64,000 nt of DNA, from contig NZ_JACCBT010000001.1 in assembly GCF_013409045.1 (NCBI RefSeq), forward strand, positions 5,208,001 to 5,272,000, given 5' to 3'. The stretch is from Actinomadura citrea (GTDB taxonomy: Bacteria; Actinomycetota; Actinomycetes; Streptosporangiales; Streptosporangiaceae). Below are positions 42,264 to 50,755 of the stretch, one piece after another; the stretch's first letter is position 1; every line of letters begins with the position of its first letter. The notes under the pieces were generated by a model. The model did not search any database. It was not told where the DNA came from and saw only the letters and a list, made by a program, of their open reading frames with translations. Position numbers and translations under genes: made by a program.

Positions 42264-44120
42264 TCAGAGGTAACGGCGCTGAGTCTTCTTGCTGTCGTCG
42301 TAGTGGGCGCGTGCCCGCCGGGTGTCGTCCAGTTCGGAGACCTCGGCGACCGGGACGTCCCACCACGCCTCGCTGCCCGGGCCTGCGGCGAGGGGGTCGG
42401 TCTCCACGTGCACGACCGTCGTGCGGGGCGACGCGATCGCCTGGCGGAGCGCCTTCCTGAATCCGTCGGCGTCGTCGGCGCGGATGACGTCGGCGCCGAG
42501 GCTGGCGGCGTTGGCGGCGAGGTCGAGGGGGATGGGGTCGCCGTCCAGGCCGGTGGGGGTGCGCAGGCGGTGGCGGGTGCCGAAGCGCTGGGCGCCGACG
42601 GACTCCGACAGGTTGCCGATGGAGGCGTAGCCGTGGTTCTGCACCAGGACCACGACGAGTCTGATCCCTTCGGCGGCGGCGGTGGTGAGCTCCTGGGCCA
42701 TCATCAGGTAGGAGCCGTCACCGACCAGGACGAACACCTCGCGGTCGGGTGCGGCCATCTTCACCCCGAGACCACCGGCGATCTCGTACCCCATGCAGGA
42801 GTAGCCGTACTCGACGTGGTAGCCCTTGGGGTCACGCGCCCGCCACAGCTTGTGCAGGTCACCGGGCATCGACCCGGCCGCGCACACCACCACGTCCCGC
42901 GGCCCGCTGACCTCGTTGACCGCCCCGATCACCTCGGCCTGGGTCAGCAACCCCCCGTCCCCGTCCTTGGGCGCGCAGGCCCGCTCGACCCTGGCGTTCC
43001 AGTCGGCCATCAGCGCCCGTGCACGCTCCCTGTAGCCCTGCGGGACGGTGTAGCCGGCCAGCGCCTCGTCCAGTGCCCGGATCGCTTCGCGGGCGTCGGC
43101 CACCACCGACAATCCCCCCAGCTTGACCGCGTCGGCGCGGGCGACGTTGATGTTGACGAACCTGACCGAAGGGTGAGCGAACAGACTGTGCGAGGCAGTG
43201 GTGAAATCGCTGTAACGCGTACCGATCCCGATCACCACATCAGCCTCACGCGCCAGCGCGTTGGCCGCCGTGGTCCCGGTCGCACCCACCGCCCCCACCG
43301 AACCCCGGTGATCCCACGCCAGCGAACCCTTGCCCGCCTGGGTCTCGGCGACCGGAACACCCGTCCGCTCGGCCAACGCCCCCAACTCCCCAGTGGCACC
43401 GGAGTAGATCACCCCGCCGCCCGCCACGATCAACGGACGCTCCGCCCCCCGCACGATCGCCGCCGCCTCCTCCAGCACCGCCGGCTCAGGCACCGCACGC
43501 CCCACCCGCCACACCCGCCGCGCGAACAACTCCTGCGGCCACTCGAACGCCTCGGCCTGCACATCCTGCGGCAGCGCCAACGTCACCGCCCCGGTCTCGG
43601 CCGGATCGGTCAACACCCGCATCGCCGCCAGCAACGCCCCCGGCAACTGCTCGGCCCGATTGATCCGATCCCAATACCTCGACACCGGCTTGAAGCAGTC
43701 GTTCACCGACACGTCATACGAGCGCGCATCCTCCAACTCCTGCAACACCGGATTCGCCGCACGCGTCGCGAACACATCACCCGGCAGCAACAACACCGGC
43801 AACCGATTGACAGTCGCCAGCGCCGCACCCGTCACCATGTTCGTCGCACCCGGCCCGATCGACGTCGTACACGCCAACGTCGACAACCGGTCACTCATCC
43901 GCGCGAACCCCGCCGCCGCATGCACCATCGCCTGCTCGTTACGCGCCATGTAATACGGCAGCTCACCACCATGCTCCAGCAGCGCCTGCCCCATCCCGGC
44001 CACATTGCCGTGCCCGAAAATCCCGAAACACCCCGCGAAGAACCGCCGCTCCACACCATCCCGCTCGCTGTACTGCACCGACAGGAAACGCACCAGCGCC
44101 TGACTCACCGTCAACCTCAT
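42264..44120 (-). CDS. iolD: 3D-trihydroxycyclohexane-1,2-dione hydrolase
   Basis: A 618-residue thiamin-diphosphate enzyme that opens the cyclic diketone formed from inosose to 5-deoxyglucuronate. Family traits: RNEQAMVHAAAGFARM with the N-terminal catalytic Glu, CTTSIGPGATNMVTGAALA, and the thiamin/Mg site GDGSYLMMAQEL with the downstream QNHGY. The ATG at 44120 has GGAG 5 nt upstream and overlaps the stop of the iolB remnant as ATGA, the coupling expected if an intact iolB once preceded it. Length is normal. Confidence 0.94.
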   Translation of the reverse strand: MRLTVSQALVRFLSVQYSERDGVERRFFAGCFGIFGHGNVAGMGQALLEHGGELPYYMARNEQAMVHAAAGFARMSDRLSTLACTTSIGPGATNMVTGAALATVNRLPVLLLPGDVFATRAANPVLQELEDARSYDVSVNDCFKPVSRYWDRINRAEQLPGALLAAMRVLTDPAETGAVTLALPQDVQAEAFEWPQELFARRVWRVGRAVPEPAVLEEAAAIVRGAERPLIVAGGGVIYSGATGELGALAERTGVPVAETQAGKGSLAWDHRGSVGAVGATGTTAANALAREADVVIGIGTRYSDFTTASHSLFAHPSVRFVNINVARADAVKLGGLSVVADAREAIRALDEALAGYTVPQGYRERARALMADWNARVERACAPKDGDGGLLTQAEVIGAVNEVSGPRDVVVCAAGSMPGDLHKLWRARDPKGYHVEYGYSCMGYEIAGGLGVKMAAPDREVFVLVGDGSYLMMAQELTTAAAEGIRLVVVLVQNHGYASIGNLSESVGAQRFGTRHRLRTPTGLDGDPIPLDLAANAASLGADVIRADDADGFRKALRQAIASPRTTVVHVETDPLAAGPGSEAWWDVPVAEVSELDDTRRARAHYDDSKKTQRRYL

Positions 44121-44266
44121 GACCGCTCCTCCACACCGCGTGCCCGGGGCAGGGGCGGCCGCGAACCGACCGGCCGCCCTCCCCGGCTCTTCCGGATCCA
44201 GGCGTGCGCCGGGTCGTCGCAGATGCGCCACGCGCGCTCCGGCGAAGGCCCGGCCATCACGTTCAC
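44117..44266 (-). pseudogene. iolB: Truncated iolB: about the last 45 codons only
   Basis: Between the aldolase gene and iolD a 49-codon frame starts with GTG overlapping the aldolase stop (GTGA) and ends overlapping the iolD start (ATGA). Its sequence NVMAGPSPERAWRICDDPAH followed by AWIRKSRGGRPVGSRPPLPR matches what I know of the very C-terminus of 5-deoxyglucuronate isomerase, where YYLNVMAG and CDDPAHxWxR are conserved. Intact IolB has about 290-300 residues and includes metal-binding histidines; all of that is missing here. The precise fit at both junctions points to an in-place deletion rather than a random insertion. The remnant may still be translated as a linker for coupling. Confidence 0.7.
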
Positions 44267-45171
44267 AGCAGTTCCACCGCGGCGTCGACGGCCGCGGCGA
44301 CGTCGCCGTCCGGCGGATACAGCAGGGACCGGCCCACCACCAGACCCCGCACGGTCGGCAGCCGCAGCGCCCGCCGCCACCCCTCCCGCGCGGCCCCCTG
44401 ATCGGCGGCCACCTCCCCGCCCAGCAGCAGCGCCGGCAGCGTCGACGCCGCCATCACCCGCTCCATGTCCGCCACCACCGGCACCTTCAACCACGTGTAC
44501 GCCGACGTCGACCCCAACCCCGAAGCGATCGCCACCGCCCGCGTCATCGCCTCGGGCGACAGATCATTGCGCACCCGCCCGTCCACCCGCCGGGAGATGA
44601 ACGGCTCCACCATCGCCATCAGCCCATGCTCGGCCAGCTCCGTCACCGCCCGAGCACACGCCTCCAACGTGCGCACAGTCGCCGGGTCGTCATCGTCCAC
44701 CCGCACCAGCATCTTGCCGCCGTCCAACCCCGACGCCGCGATCGCATCCGCGCTGTAGGCCGTGAAGCGGTCATCGATCTCAAACGCCGACCCCACCAAG
44801 CCGCCCCGGTTCATCGAACCGATCACGACCTTGCCGTCCAGCACGCCCAGCAGCAGCAGATCCTCGATCACATCCGCCGTGCCCATCACGCCGTCCACGC
44901 CCGGCCGCTCCAAGGCGACGCACAACCGGTCCAGCAGCTCACCCCGGTCGCCCATCGCCAGTGGATCGCCACCGGCCGCCAGGGCGCCACGCGCCGGATG
45001 ATCGGCGGCCAGCAGCATCAACCGCCCCGACTCCCCGACCAGCGAGTTCCGCCTGGTCCTGCGCTCCGCCGCCTCGGCGATCGCCTCCGGACGCATCACC
45101 CGCGCCTCGGTCAGCCCCGCGATCCGCTCCGCCCACGAACCGGCGGAGGTCACCGGCATGTCGAGGGTCAT
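44263..45171 (-). CDS. TIM-barrel aldolase of the inositol operon (Cgl0159 family)
   Basis: A 302-residue (beta/alpha)8 protein of the class I aldolase type found in actinobacterial iol operons (Cgl0159 family). LMLLAADHPARGAL, VVIGSMNRGGL, AYSADAIAASGLDGGKMLVR and YTWLKVPVV show a DeoC/FbaB-like barrel, with the lysine of TWLKVPVV as a candidate Schiff-base residue. By operon position it probably cleaves 2-deoxy-5-keto-gluconate-6-phosphate to dihydroxyacetone phosphate and malonate semialdehyde, the substrate of iolA. The ATG overlaps the iolC stop (ATGA). Confidence 0.8.
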   Translation of the reverse strand: MTLDMPVTSAGSWAERIAGLTEARVMRPEAIAEAAERRTRRNSLVGESGRLMLLAADHPARGALAAGGDPLAMGDRGELLDRLCVALERPGVDGVMGTADVIEDLLLLGVLDGKVVIGSMNRGGLVGSAFEIDDRFTAYSADAIAASGLDGGKMLVRVDDDDPATVRTLEACARAVTELAEHGLMAMVEPFISRRVDGRVRNDLSPEAMTRAVAIASGLGSTSAYTWLKVPVVADMERVMAASTLPALLLGGEVAADQGAAREGWRRALRLPTVRGLVVGRSLLYPPDGDVAAAVDAAVELL

Positions 45172-46127
45172 GCGACCACCCCTTCCGTCAGTGCCAGCAC
45201 CTCGTCCGTCGTGGGCATCGCCGCGGAGCACGCCAGCCGGGACGCGACGATCGCGCCGGCGGCGTTGGCGAAATCCAGGACGCGCGGCAGGTCCCACCCG
45301 GACAGCAGCCCGTGGCAGAGGGCCCCGCCGAACGCGTCGCCCGCGCCGAGGCCGTTGACGACCTCGACCGGCACCGGCGGCGCCTCGGCGGTCCGGCCCT
45401 CGGCGTCGACGGCGAGGACGCCGTCCGGTCCGCGCTTGACGACGGCGAGCCGGACGCCCCGGTCCAGCAGCGCGCGGGCGGCCAGGAGGGGGTCGCTCTC
45501 CCCCACGGCCACCTCGCACTCGGCGATGTTGCCGACCGCGACGGTGGCGTGTTCGAGGGCCTCGCCGGCCCAGCGCCGCGCCTCGGCCCGCGACTCCCAG
45601 AACATGGGCCGGTAGTCGAGGTCAAGGACGGTGAGGGCAGCCGGGCGCCGGGCGCCGAGCGCGGCCAGCGTCGCCGTCCGGGACGGTTCGGCGCACAGCC
45701 CCGTCATCGTGGCCCACAGCACCCCGGCGCCCTCGATCGCGGACCGGTCCAGCTCGTCCGCGCGGATCTCCAGGTCGGGTGCCTTCGGGAAGCGGTAGAA
45801 GTACAGCGGGAAGTCGTCGGGCGGGAACAGCTCGCAGAAGGTCACCGGGGTCGGCAGGCCGGGGACGTCGGCGACGTACCGGTCGTCGACGCCGTACTCG
45901 GCGAGCGCCCGGCGGACGAAGTGGCCGAACGGGTCGGCGCCGGTCCGGGTGATCACGGCGCTCCGGCGGCCGTGCCGGGCGGCGGCGACCGCGACGTTGG
46001 TGGCGCTGCCGCCGAGGAACCGGGCGAACGTCTCGACCTCCTCGAGCCCGACACCGGAGGTGAGCGGGTAGAGGTCGATGCCGACGCGGCCCATGGTGAT
46101 GACGTCGAAGGACGCGGCGCCGCTCAT
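45168..46127 (-). CDS. iolC: 5-dehydro-2-deoxygluconokinase (PfkB family)
   Basis: A 319-residue ribokinase-fold sugar kinase. The N-terminal GRVGIDLYP and FLGGSATNVAVAAARHG are PfkB signature 1, and VVNGLGAGDAFGGAL at about 265-280 holds the catalytic Asp and anion hole. It phosphorylates 5-keto-2-deoxygluconate in inositol catabolism. The PISWG-type isomerase gene lies upstream with an ATGA overlap and the aldolase downstream with another, forming a continuous operon. Only the kinase domain is present; the second aldolase-like domain fused to IolC in some bacteria is encoded here by the separate next gene. Confidence 0.92.
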   Translation of the reverse strand: MSGAASFDVITMGRVGIDLYPLTSGVGLEEVETFARFLGGSATNVAVAAARHGRRSAVITRTGADPFGHFVRRALAEYGVDDRYVADVPGLPTPVTFCELFPPDDFPLYFYRFPKAPDLEIRADELDRSAIEGAGVLWATMTGLCAEPSRTATLAALGARRPAALTVLDLDYRPMFWESRAEARRWAGEALEHATVAVGNIAECEVAVGESDPLLAARALLDRGVRLAVVKRGPDGVLAVDAEGRTAEAPPVPVEVVNGLGAGDAFGGALCHGLLSGWDLPRVLDFANAAGAIVASRLACSAAMPTTDEVLALTEGVVA

Positions 46128-47005
46128 GAGCCGATCCCGGTGAGGTACTCGACGCAGGCCCGGACGTCGGCCAGCGGACCGGCGCCGGGGGCGGGTTCGC
46201 GGTCGAGGACGGTGTCCTGCTCCAGGACGTACCAGCCGTCGTACCCGGCGCCTTCGAGAGAGCCGACGATCGCGGCGATGTCGACGTCCCCCGCGCCGAG
46301 CGGGCGGTAGAGGCCCGCGCGGACGGCCTCGGTGTAGGGCGTCCGGCCGTGCTGGACGCTCTCGGCGAGTTCGGCGTCGACGTCCTTGAGGTGGACGTGC
46401 GCGATCCGCCCGGCGGCGCCCGCCGCCAGCTCGACCGGGTCGGTGCCGCCGATCAGCAGGTGGCCGGTGTCCAGGCACAGGGGCACGCCCGACCCGTCGA
46501 GGACGCGCCGCACCTCGTTGGATCGTTCCACCATGGTCCCTACGTGCGGGTGGAGCACGGCCCGGACGCCGGCCTCCGCGGCCAGCGAGGCGATCCGGTC
46601 GAGATTGGCCAGCAGCGCCGTCCACCCGGCGGCGCCGAGCGAGGGGCGCTCGTCGTAGCCCTCCAGCCCGTGCACGGCGGCCAGCACCAGCGTCAGTTCC
46701 GATTTGGAGCGTTCCACTTCATAGCCGGACAGGATCCGCCGGATCTCGGGCAGCGGGTCGCGGTCAGGGTCGTGCAGCACGACGGGCGCGAAGCCCCCCA
46801 CCGCACGGAGTCCGTACTCGTCGAGCAGGGCGGCGCGCTCCTCGGCCCCGGGCGGCAGGAAGCCGTCCGGTCCGAACTCCGTGGCGGCCAGCCCGAGGTC
46901 GCGCATCTCCGCCAGCACCCGTCCGGGGTCCATCTGATGCCCCCAGCCGGGCACCTCGCACACCCCCCACGAGATCGGGGCTCCCGCGACGCGGTCGTTG
47001 AACAT
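46124..47005 (-). CDS. Xylose-isomerase-fold protein, inosose dehydratase/isomerase-like (IolE/IolH group)
   Basis: A 293-residue sugar-phosphate isomerase/epimerase-fold protein. APISWGVCEVPGWG at the N-terminus is the pattern of inosose dehydratase and related iol proteins. Metal-binding positions are visible in VLHPHVGTM, PLCLDTGHLLIGGTDP, HVHLKDVD and VLEQDTVLD. As first gene of the iol operon it is the best candidate for the dehydration of 2-keto-myo-inositol (IolE step), since no other IolE is in the window; an IolI/IolH-type isomerase is the alternative. GGGAGA lies upstream. It diverges from the GntR regulator. Confidence 0.82.
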   Translation of the reverse strand: MFNDRVAGAPISWGVCEVPGWGHQMDPGRVLAEMRDLGLAATEFGPDGFLPPGAEERAALLDEYGLRAVGGFAPVVLHDPDRDPLPEIRRILSGYEVERSKSELTLVLAAVHGLEGYDERPSLGAAGWTALLANLDRIASLAAEAGVRAVLHPHVGTMVERSNEVRRVLDGSGVPLCLDTGHLLIGGTDPVELAAGAAGRIAHVHLKDVDAELAESVQHGRTPYTEAVRAGLYRPLGAGDVDIAAIVGSLEGAGYDGWYVLEQDTVLDREPAPGAGPLADVRACVEYLTGIGS

Positions 47006-47084
47006 CGGCTCACCATCTCCCTGGGACGCGCCCGGCTGCGTGCTCGGTATCGGCCTCGCCGAGTCTGCTGAAAGCCGGGAAGGT

Positions 47085-47107
47085 ATGTCAATACTTTGTT
47101 ATGACAT
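47085..47107. promoter_or_regulatory. Inverted repeat in the iol/GntR divergent promoter region
   Basis: ATGTCA (47085-47090) and TGACAT (47102-47107) flank an 11-bp AT-rich spacer in the only AT-rich stretch between the iol operon and the divergent GntR gene. HutC-type GntR regulators bind such dyads, so this is the likely site for the neighbouring regulator, overlapping promoter sequence. Confidence 0.55.
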
Positions 47108-47169
47108 TATGAGGTAATAAGCTAACTGGTGGCGGCGGGTACGATCGTCCCGACGAGAGGAGGCGCCGG

Positions 47170-47907
47170 GTGTACCGACCGCGCGTGACCGTGGACCGCA
47201 GTAGCCCCGTCCCGCTGTACTACCAGCTCGCGCAGCAGCTGGAGGCGGCGATACGGGAGGGCGAGCTGTCCCCGGGCACCCGTCTGGAGAACGAGGTCGA
47301 GCTGGCCGAGCGGTGCGGGCTGTCGCGCCCGACCGTCCGGCAGGCGATCCAGCACCTGGTGGACCGGGGACTGCTGGTGCGCAAGCGCGGCGTCGGCACG
47401 CAGGTGGTCCAGTCGGAGATCCGCCGCCCGATCGAGCTGACCAGTCTGCACGACGACCTCGCGGCGGCGGGGCGCGAGCCGCGCACCGAGGTCCTGGAGC
47501 TCGGGCCCGTCCCCGCCGAGGACCAGGTGGCCAAGGAGCTCGGCGTCACGCCCGGCGCCGAGGTCACCAGGATGCGCCGCATCCGGTTCACCGGCGACGA
47601 GCCGCTCGCCCTGCTCACCAACTACCTGCCGCCCGACCTGCTCAGGATCACCGAGGCCGACCTCGCCGAGCACGGCCTGTACGAGCTGCTGCGCGCGACC
47701 GGCGTCAACCTGCGCATCGCGAACCAGACGATCGGCGCCCGCGGCGCGACGGCGGCCGAGGCCCGGCTGCTGGACGAGCGGCGCGGCGTCCCGCTGCTGA
47801 CCATGACCCGCACCGCCTACGACGACAAGGGCGGAGCGATCGAGTACGGCTGCCACGTCTACCGCGCCGACCGGTACTCCTTCGCCCTGACCCTCGTCGA
47901 GCGCTAG
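47170..47907 (+). CDS. GntR-family regulator, HutC (UTRA) subgroup, probable iol regulator
   Basis: A 245-residue regulator. The winged helix covers about 12-75 (VPLYYQLAQQLEAAIREGEL, CGLSRPTVRQAIQHLVDRGL). The UTRA ligand domain covers about 95-240 (RRIRFTGDEPLALLTNYLPP, HVYRADRYSFALTLVER). GTG 47170 is preceded by GAGGAGG. It is divergent from the iol operon with the shared region containing the dyad at 47085-47107, so repression of iol genes relieved by an inositol-derived intermediate is likely. The effector is not visible from sequence. Confidence 0.9.
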   Translation: MYRPRVTVDRSSPVPLYYQLAQQLEAAIREGELSPGTRLENEVELAERCGLSRPTVRQAIQHLVDRGLLVRKRGVGTQVVQSEIRRPIELTSLHDDLAAAGREPRTEVLELGPVPAEDQVAKELGVTPGAEVTRMRRIRFTGDEPLALLTNYLPPDLLRITEADLAEHGLYELLRATGVNLRIANQTIGARGATAAEARLLDERRGVPLLTMTRTAYDDKGGAIEYGCHVYRADRYSFALTLVER

Positions 47908-47957
47908 CCGGCCCGCCCGGGGCCGAGGGCGAACGTCCGGGGAAATCCTCGTGATCG

Positions 47958-47991
47958 ATTAGAGCGCTCTATTGAATTAGAGCGCTCTAAT
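47958..47991. promoter_or_regulatory. Tandem LacI-type operators over the phytase promoter
   Basis: TAGAGCGCTCTA at 47960-47971 and the perfect 16-bp palindrome ATTAGAGCGCTCTAAT at 47976-47991 have centres 18 bp apart. Between and around them TTGAAT (47972-47977) and TACGGT (47995-48000), 17 bp apart, could be the -35 and -10 of the phytase promoter. The AGCGCT centre is typical of LacI-family operators, and a LacI-type gene follows the phytase. Confidence 0.7.
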
Positions 47992-48032
47992 GCTTACGGT
48001 TCAGGCATCCCCCACGCATCAGGAGGAACCCG

Positions 48033-49382
48033 ATGCAGTTGCGACCCACCCCCCAGGGCGTCCGCCTGGCGGCCGCGGCGACGACCGCGCTCGCCGCGGC
48101 CTTCCTGGCCGCGGCCCCCGCGGCCGCCGACGGCGATGAGCTCGCCCAGGTCCGCGCCGCGCTGGAGACGCCCGCGAACCTCGACGACGACGCGGGCGGC
48201 AACGCCAACGCCGACGACCCGGCGATCTGGAGCCATCCCGGCGACCGCCGCGGCGACCTGATCGTCGCCACGCTCAAACAGGGCGGGCTCGCGGTGTACG
48301 ACACCGCAGGCCGGGAGATCCAGCGGCTCGCCGCCCCCGCCCCGCCCCGCCCCGGCGACGAGCCCGGACGGTTCAACAACGTCGACCTGATCTACGGTTT
48401 CCAACTCGGCCGCCGCAAGGTCGACCTGGCCGTCGTGTCCGACCGCGGCCGCGACACCGTCCGCACCTACGCGATCGACCCGGCGAAGGCCGAGGCCCAC
48501 CGCACCCCGCTCATCGACGTCACCGACCCCGCGGCCCCGCCCGTCTTCTCGTCCTCGCTCGACGAGATCAACGAGCAGGCGACGGCGTACGGGCTGGCGT
48601 CCTGGAAGGACATCCGCGGCACCTCCTACGTCGCGCTCAGCCGCCGGCACACCTCCCGGGTCGGCACCGTCCGGCTGGAGGCCACCGCCACGGGCACCGT
48701 CACCTACCGGCACGTCCGCGACGTCGATCTGCCCACCTCGTTCGCGCTGCCGGGCGGCGGCACCTGGACGCCGTGCGAGGATCCCGGCGAGGGGCCGCAG
48801 GTCGAGGGCATGGTCGCCGACCCCGAGAACGGGGTGCTCTTCGCGGCCCAGGAGGACGTCGGCATCTGGCGCATCCCACTGGGCGGCGGCGCGCCGCAGC
48901 TCATCGACAAGGTCAAGGAGTACGGCGTCCCCGCCGCCTACGACCCCGAGACCGAGGAGTGCGCCCCGAGCGGACCCGACCCCGGCGTCGGAGGCACGCA
49001 CATCACCGCCGACGCCGAGGGCCTGTCCCTCTACCGGCAGGACGACGGCGAGGGGTACCTGCTCGCCTCCAGCCAGGGTGACGACACCTTCGTCGTCTAC
49101 GACCGCGAGGACCCGCGCCAGTACCTCGGCCACTTCCGCGTCGCCGCCGGCACGACGGTCGACGGCTCGGAGGTCTGCGACGGGGCGATGGTGACCAGCG
49201 CCCCCGTCGGCGGATTCGAGAACGGCCTCCTCGTCGTCCACGACGGCGTCAACACCCCCACCGTCACGGACGGCAACGGCGAGGTCCGGGAGAACACCAA
49301 CTTCAAGCTGGTCGACTGGGAGGATGTGGCGGACCCGCTCGACCTGGACGTCACGCCCGGCGACTGGGACCCGCGCGACTAG
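48033..49382 (+). CDS. Secreted beta-propeller phytase
   Basis: A 449-residue exported protein: Sec signal peptide at about 1-32 (LAAAATTALAAAFLAAAPAA), then a six-bladed propeller. Family motifs include ANADDPAIWSHPG, NNVDLIYGF, QVEGMVADPENGVLFAAQED, DAEGLSLYRQDDGEGYLLAS and SSQGDDTFVVYD, which carry the acidic calcium and phosphate site residues. The enzyme removes phosphates from phytate outside the cell, typically leaving an inositol trisphosphate. AGGAGG precedes the ATG. Two LacI-type operators overlie its promoter and a perfect terminator-like hairpin follows. Its setting among inositol genes links phosphate release to carbon use. Confidence 0.92.
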   Translation: MQLRPTPQGVRLAAAATTALAAAFLAAAPAAADGDELAQVRAALETPANLDDDAGGNANADDPAIWSHPGDRRGDLIVATLKQGGLAVYDTAGREIQRLAAPAPPRPGDEPGRFNNVDLIYGFQLGRRKVDLAVVSDRGRDTVRTYAIDPAKAEAHRTPLIDVTDPAAPPVFSSSLDEINEQATAYGLASWKDIRGTSYVALSRRHTSRVGTVRLEATATGTVTYRHVRDVDLPTSFALPGGGTWTPCEDPGEGPQVEGMVADPENGVLFAAQEDVGIWRIPLGGGAPQLIDKVKEYGVPAAYDPETEECAPSGPDPGVGGTHITADAEGLSLYRQDDGEGYLLASSQGDDTFVVYDREDPRQYLGHFRVAAGTTVDGSEVCDGAMVTSAPVGGFENGLLVVHDGVNTPTVTDGNGEVRENTNFKLVDWEDVADPLDLDVTPGDWDPRD

Positions 49383-49407
49383 CGACGACAGCACGGACCG
49401 CACCGAC

Positions 49408-49443
49408 GCGAGTCGCCGCCATGCCCCCATGGCGGCGACTCGC
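49408..49443. terminator. Perfect 15-bp stem-loop after the phytase gene
   Basis: The arms 49408-49422 (starting GCGAGTCGCC) and 49429-49443 are perfectly complementary over 15 bp with a 6-nt loop, 26 bp past the phytase stop. There is no T-run, as is common for actinobacterial hairpin terminators. It separates phytase from the LacI gene. Confidence 0.75.
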
Positions 49444-49463
49444 CGTACCCGGGAGAACACCGC

Positions 49464-50384
49464 ATGACCCACCCGACCCTGGAGGACGTGGCCGCGCGTG
49501 CCGGAGTGTCGCGCGCGCTCGTGTCGCTGGTGATGCGCGGCTCCCCCAAGGTCGGCAAGGAGCGCCGCGAGGCGGTGCTCCGGGCGGCCCGGGAGCTCGG
49601 CTACCGGCCCAACATGATGGCGCGGGGCCTCGCGGCCGGCCGGACGGGCATGATCGGCGTGCTCCTCTCCGACCTCCACGACCCCTGGTCCGGCGCGGTC
49701 TACGACGGGCTCGCCGACGAGGCCGCCCGGCGCGGCGTCCGGCTCCTGCTGGCCACCGGGCGCGGCGGCCCGGCGCGCGAGCGGATCGCCCTGGACGACC
49801 TGCTCGACCTGCGCCCGGACGGTGTCGTCCTGGCCGGGCCGAGGCTGGCCGCCGCCGACATCGAGCGCGCCGCCGCCGGTTGCGCCGTGTCCGTGGTCGG
49901 GCGCTCCGTGCGCTCCGACCGCGTCGACTGCGTGACCGGCGACGGGGCCGCGGCCGTCGAGCGGGCGCTCGGGCACCTGGCGGACCTCGGCCACCACCGC
50001 GTCGCCTGCCTCGACCTCGGTCCCCGCCCCTCGCCCCTGCGCCGCGCGTGCCCGCCCGGCGCCGTCGCCGCCCATCCGGACGAGCTGTGGCGGCGGCCCG
50101 AGCCACCGACGGCCGTCCTCGCGCTCGGCGACGCGACGGGCACCGCCGCGCTCACCGCGCTGCTGCGCGCCGGGAGGCGCGTGCCGGACGACGTGTCGCT
50201 GATCGTCCACGGCGATCCGCCGGGGGCGCGGGCCGCGGGGCTGACGACGATCGCCTCGCCGCCCGCGGAGATGGGCCGCGAGGCCGCGGCGCTCCTGCTG
50301 GACCGGATCGGGGACGGCGCGCCGGCGGCGACCCGGCGCGTCATCGTCCCGCCCGTCCTCGATGAGCGCGGCACCACCCGGTAG
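49464..50384 (+). CDS. LacI-family transcriptional regulator
   Basis: A 306-residue repressor. The helix-turn-helix and hinge (TLEDVAARAGVSRALVSLVM, then GYRPNMMARGLAAGRTGMIG) are followed by a periplasmic-binding-protein-like effector domain. It is about 30 residues shorter than usual; the region around PRPSPLRRACPPGAVAAHPD is compressed. GGGAGA precedes the ATG. The gene sits between the phytase, which has two LacI-type palindromes over its promoter, and the inositol dehydrogenase operon, so it probably controls the phytase. Palindromes of the same sequence are not seen in front of the operon at 50756. Confidence 0.9.
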   Translation: MTHPTLEDVAARAGVSRALVSLVMRGSPKVGKERREAVLRAARELGYRPNMMARGLAAGRTGMIGVLLSDLHDPWSGAVYDGLADEAARRGVRLLLATGRGGPARERIALDDLLDLRPDGVVLAGPRLAAADIERAAAGCAVSVVGRSVRSDRVDCVTGDGAAAVERALGHLADLGHHRVACLDLGPRPSPLRRACPPGAVAAHPDELWRRPEPPTAVLALGDATGTAALTALLRAGRRVPDDVSLIVHGDPPGARAAGLTTIASPPAEMGREAAALLLDRIGDGAPAATRRVIVPPVLDERGTTR

Positions 50385-50755
50385 CCCGGCCCCGGATGCT
50401 CGAAGGCGTGCCATCCCGGCTCCGGCCGATCGCGCGGCACGCCCTTCTGCCATGCCCGCGGCACGCGGATCCGTCGTGCCGCGCCCTCGCGCGTCGCTTC
50501 TGGCCGGACGCGGCCGGTCGGAGCCGAGCCGCGCCTCGCCGTTCCCGCAGCTCCGCCGCCCCGCGGCCGGCGCGAACAAGACTCCAGTCCAAGTAAGAAC
50601 GTCAAGATGTAAGAACAAAGTCTTGACTGCAGTTCCGGCTCGGGCTACAAATGTGGCCCAAGCCACACGAAGATGACGAGCAGATGAACAACCGGTGTCC
50701 GCCGCCGGTCCATCAGATGAACTCGCCATCCGATCGGACAGCCATGGGAGGCACC
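50385..50755. other. Intergenic control region before the dehydrogenase-transport operon
   Basis: 371 bp between the LacI gene and the inositol dehydrogenase gene. The first 190 bp are GC-rich with no convincing gene. The last part is AT-richer and holds a promoter with repeats, listed separately at 50593-50651. Confidence 0.6.
50593..50651 (+). promoter_or_regulatory. Consensus-like promoter with inverted and direct repeats
   Basis: TTGACT (50623-50628) and TACAAA (50646-50651), 17 bp apart, form a good housekeeping-type promoter about 100 bp before the dehydrogenase start. GTCAAGA (50601-50607) and TCTTGAC (50621-50627) are a perfect 7-bp inverted repeat over the -35 box. GTAAGAAC occurs twice 16 bp apart (50593 and 50609). 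These are candidate regulator sites for the operon. Confidence 0.65.

Noticed and set aside
47992..48020. PHO box for PhoP before the phytase gene
   Set aside because: Only a single GGTTCA-like unit is visible; the required direct repeat is missing.
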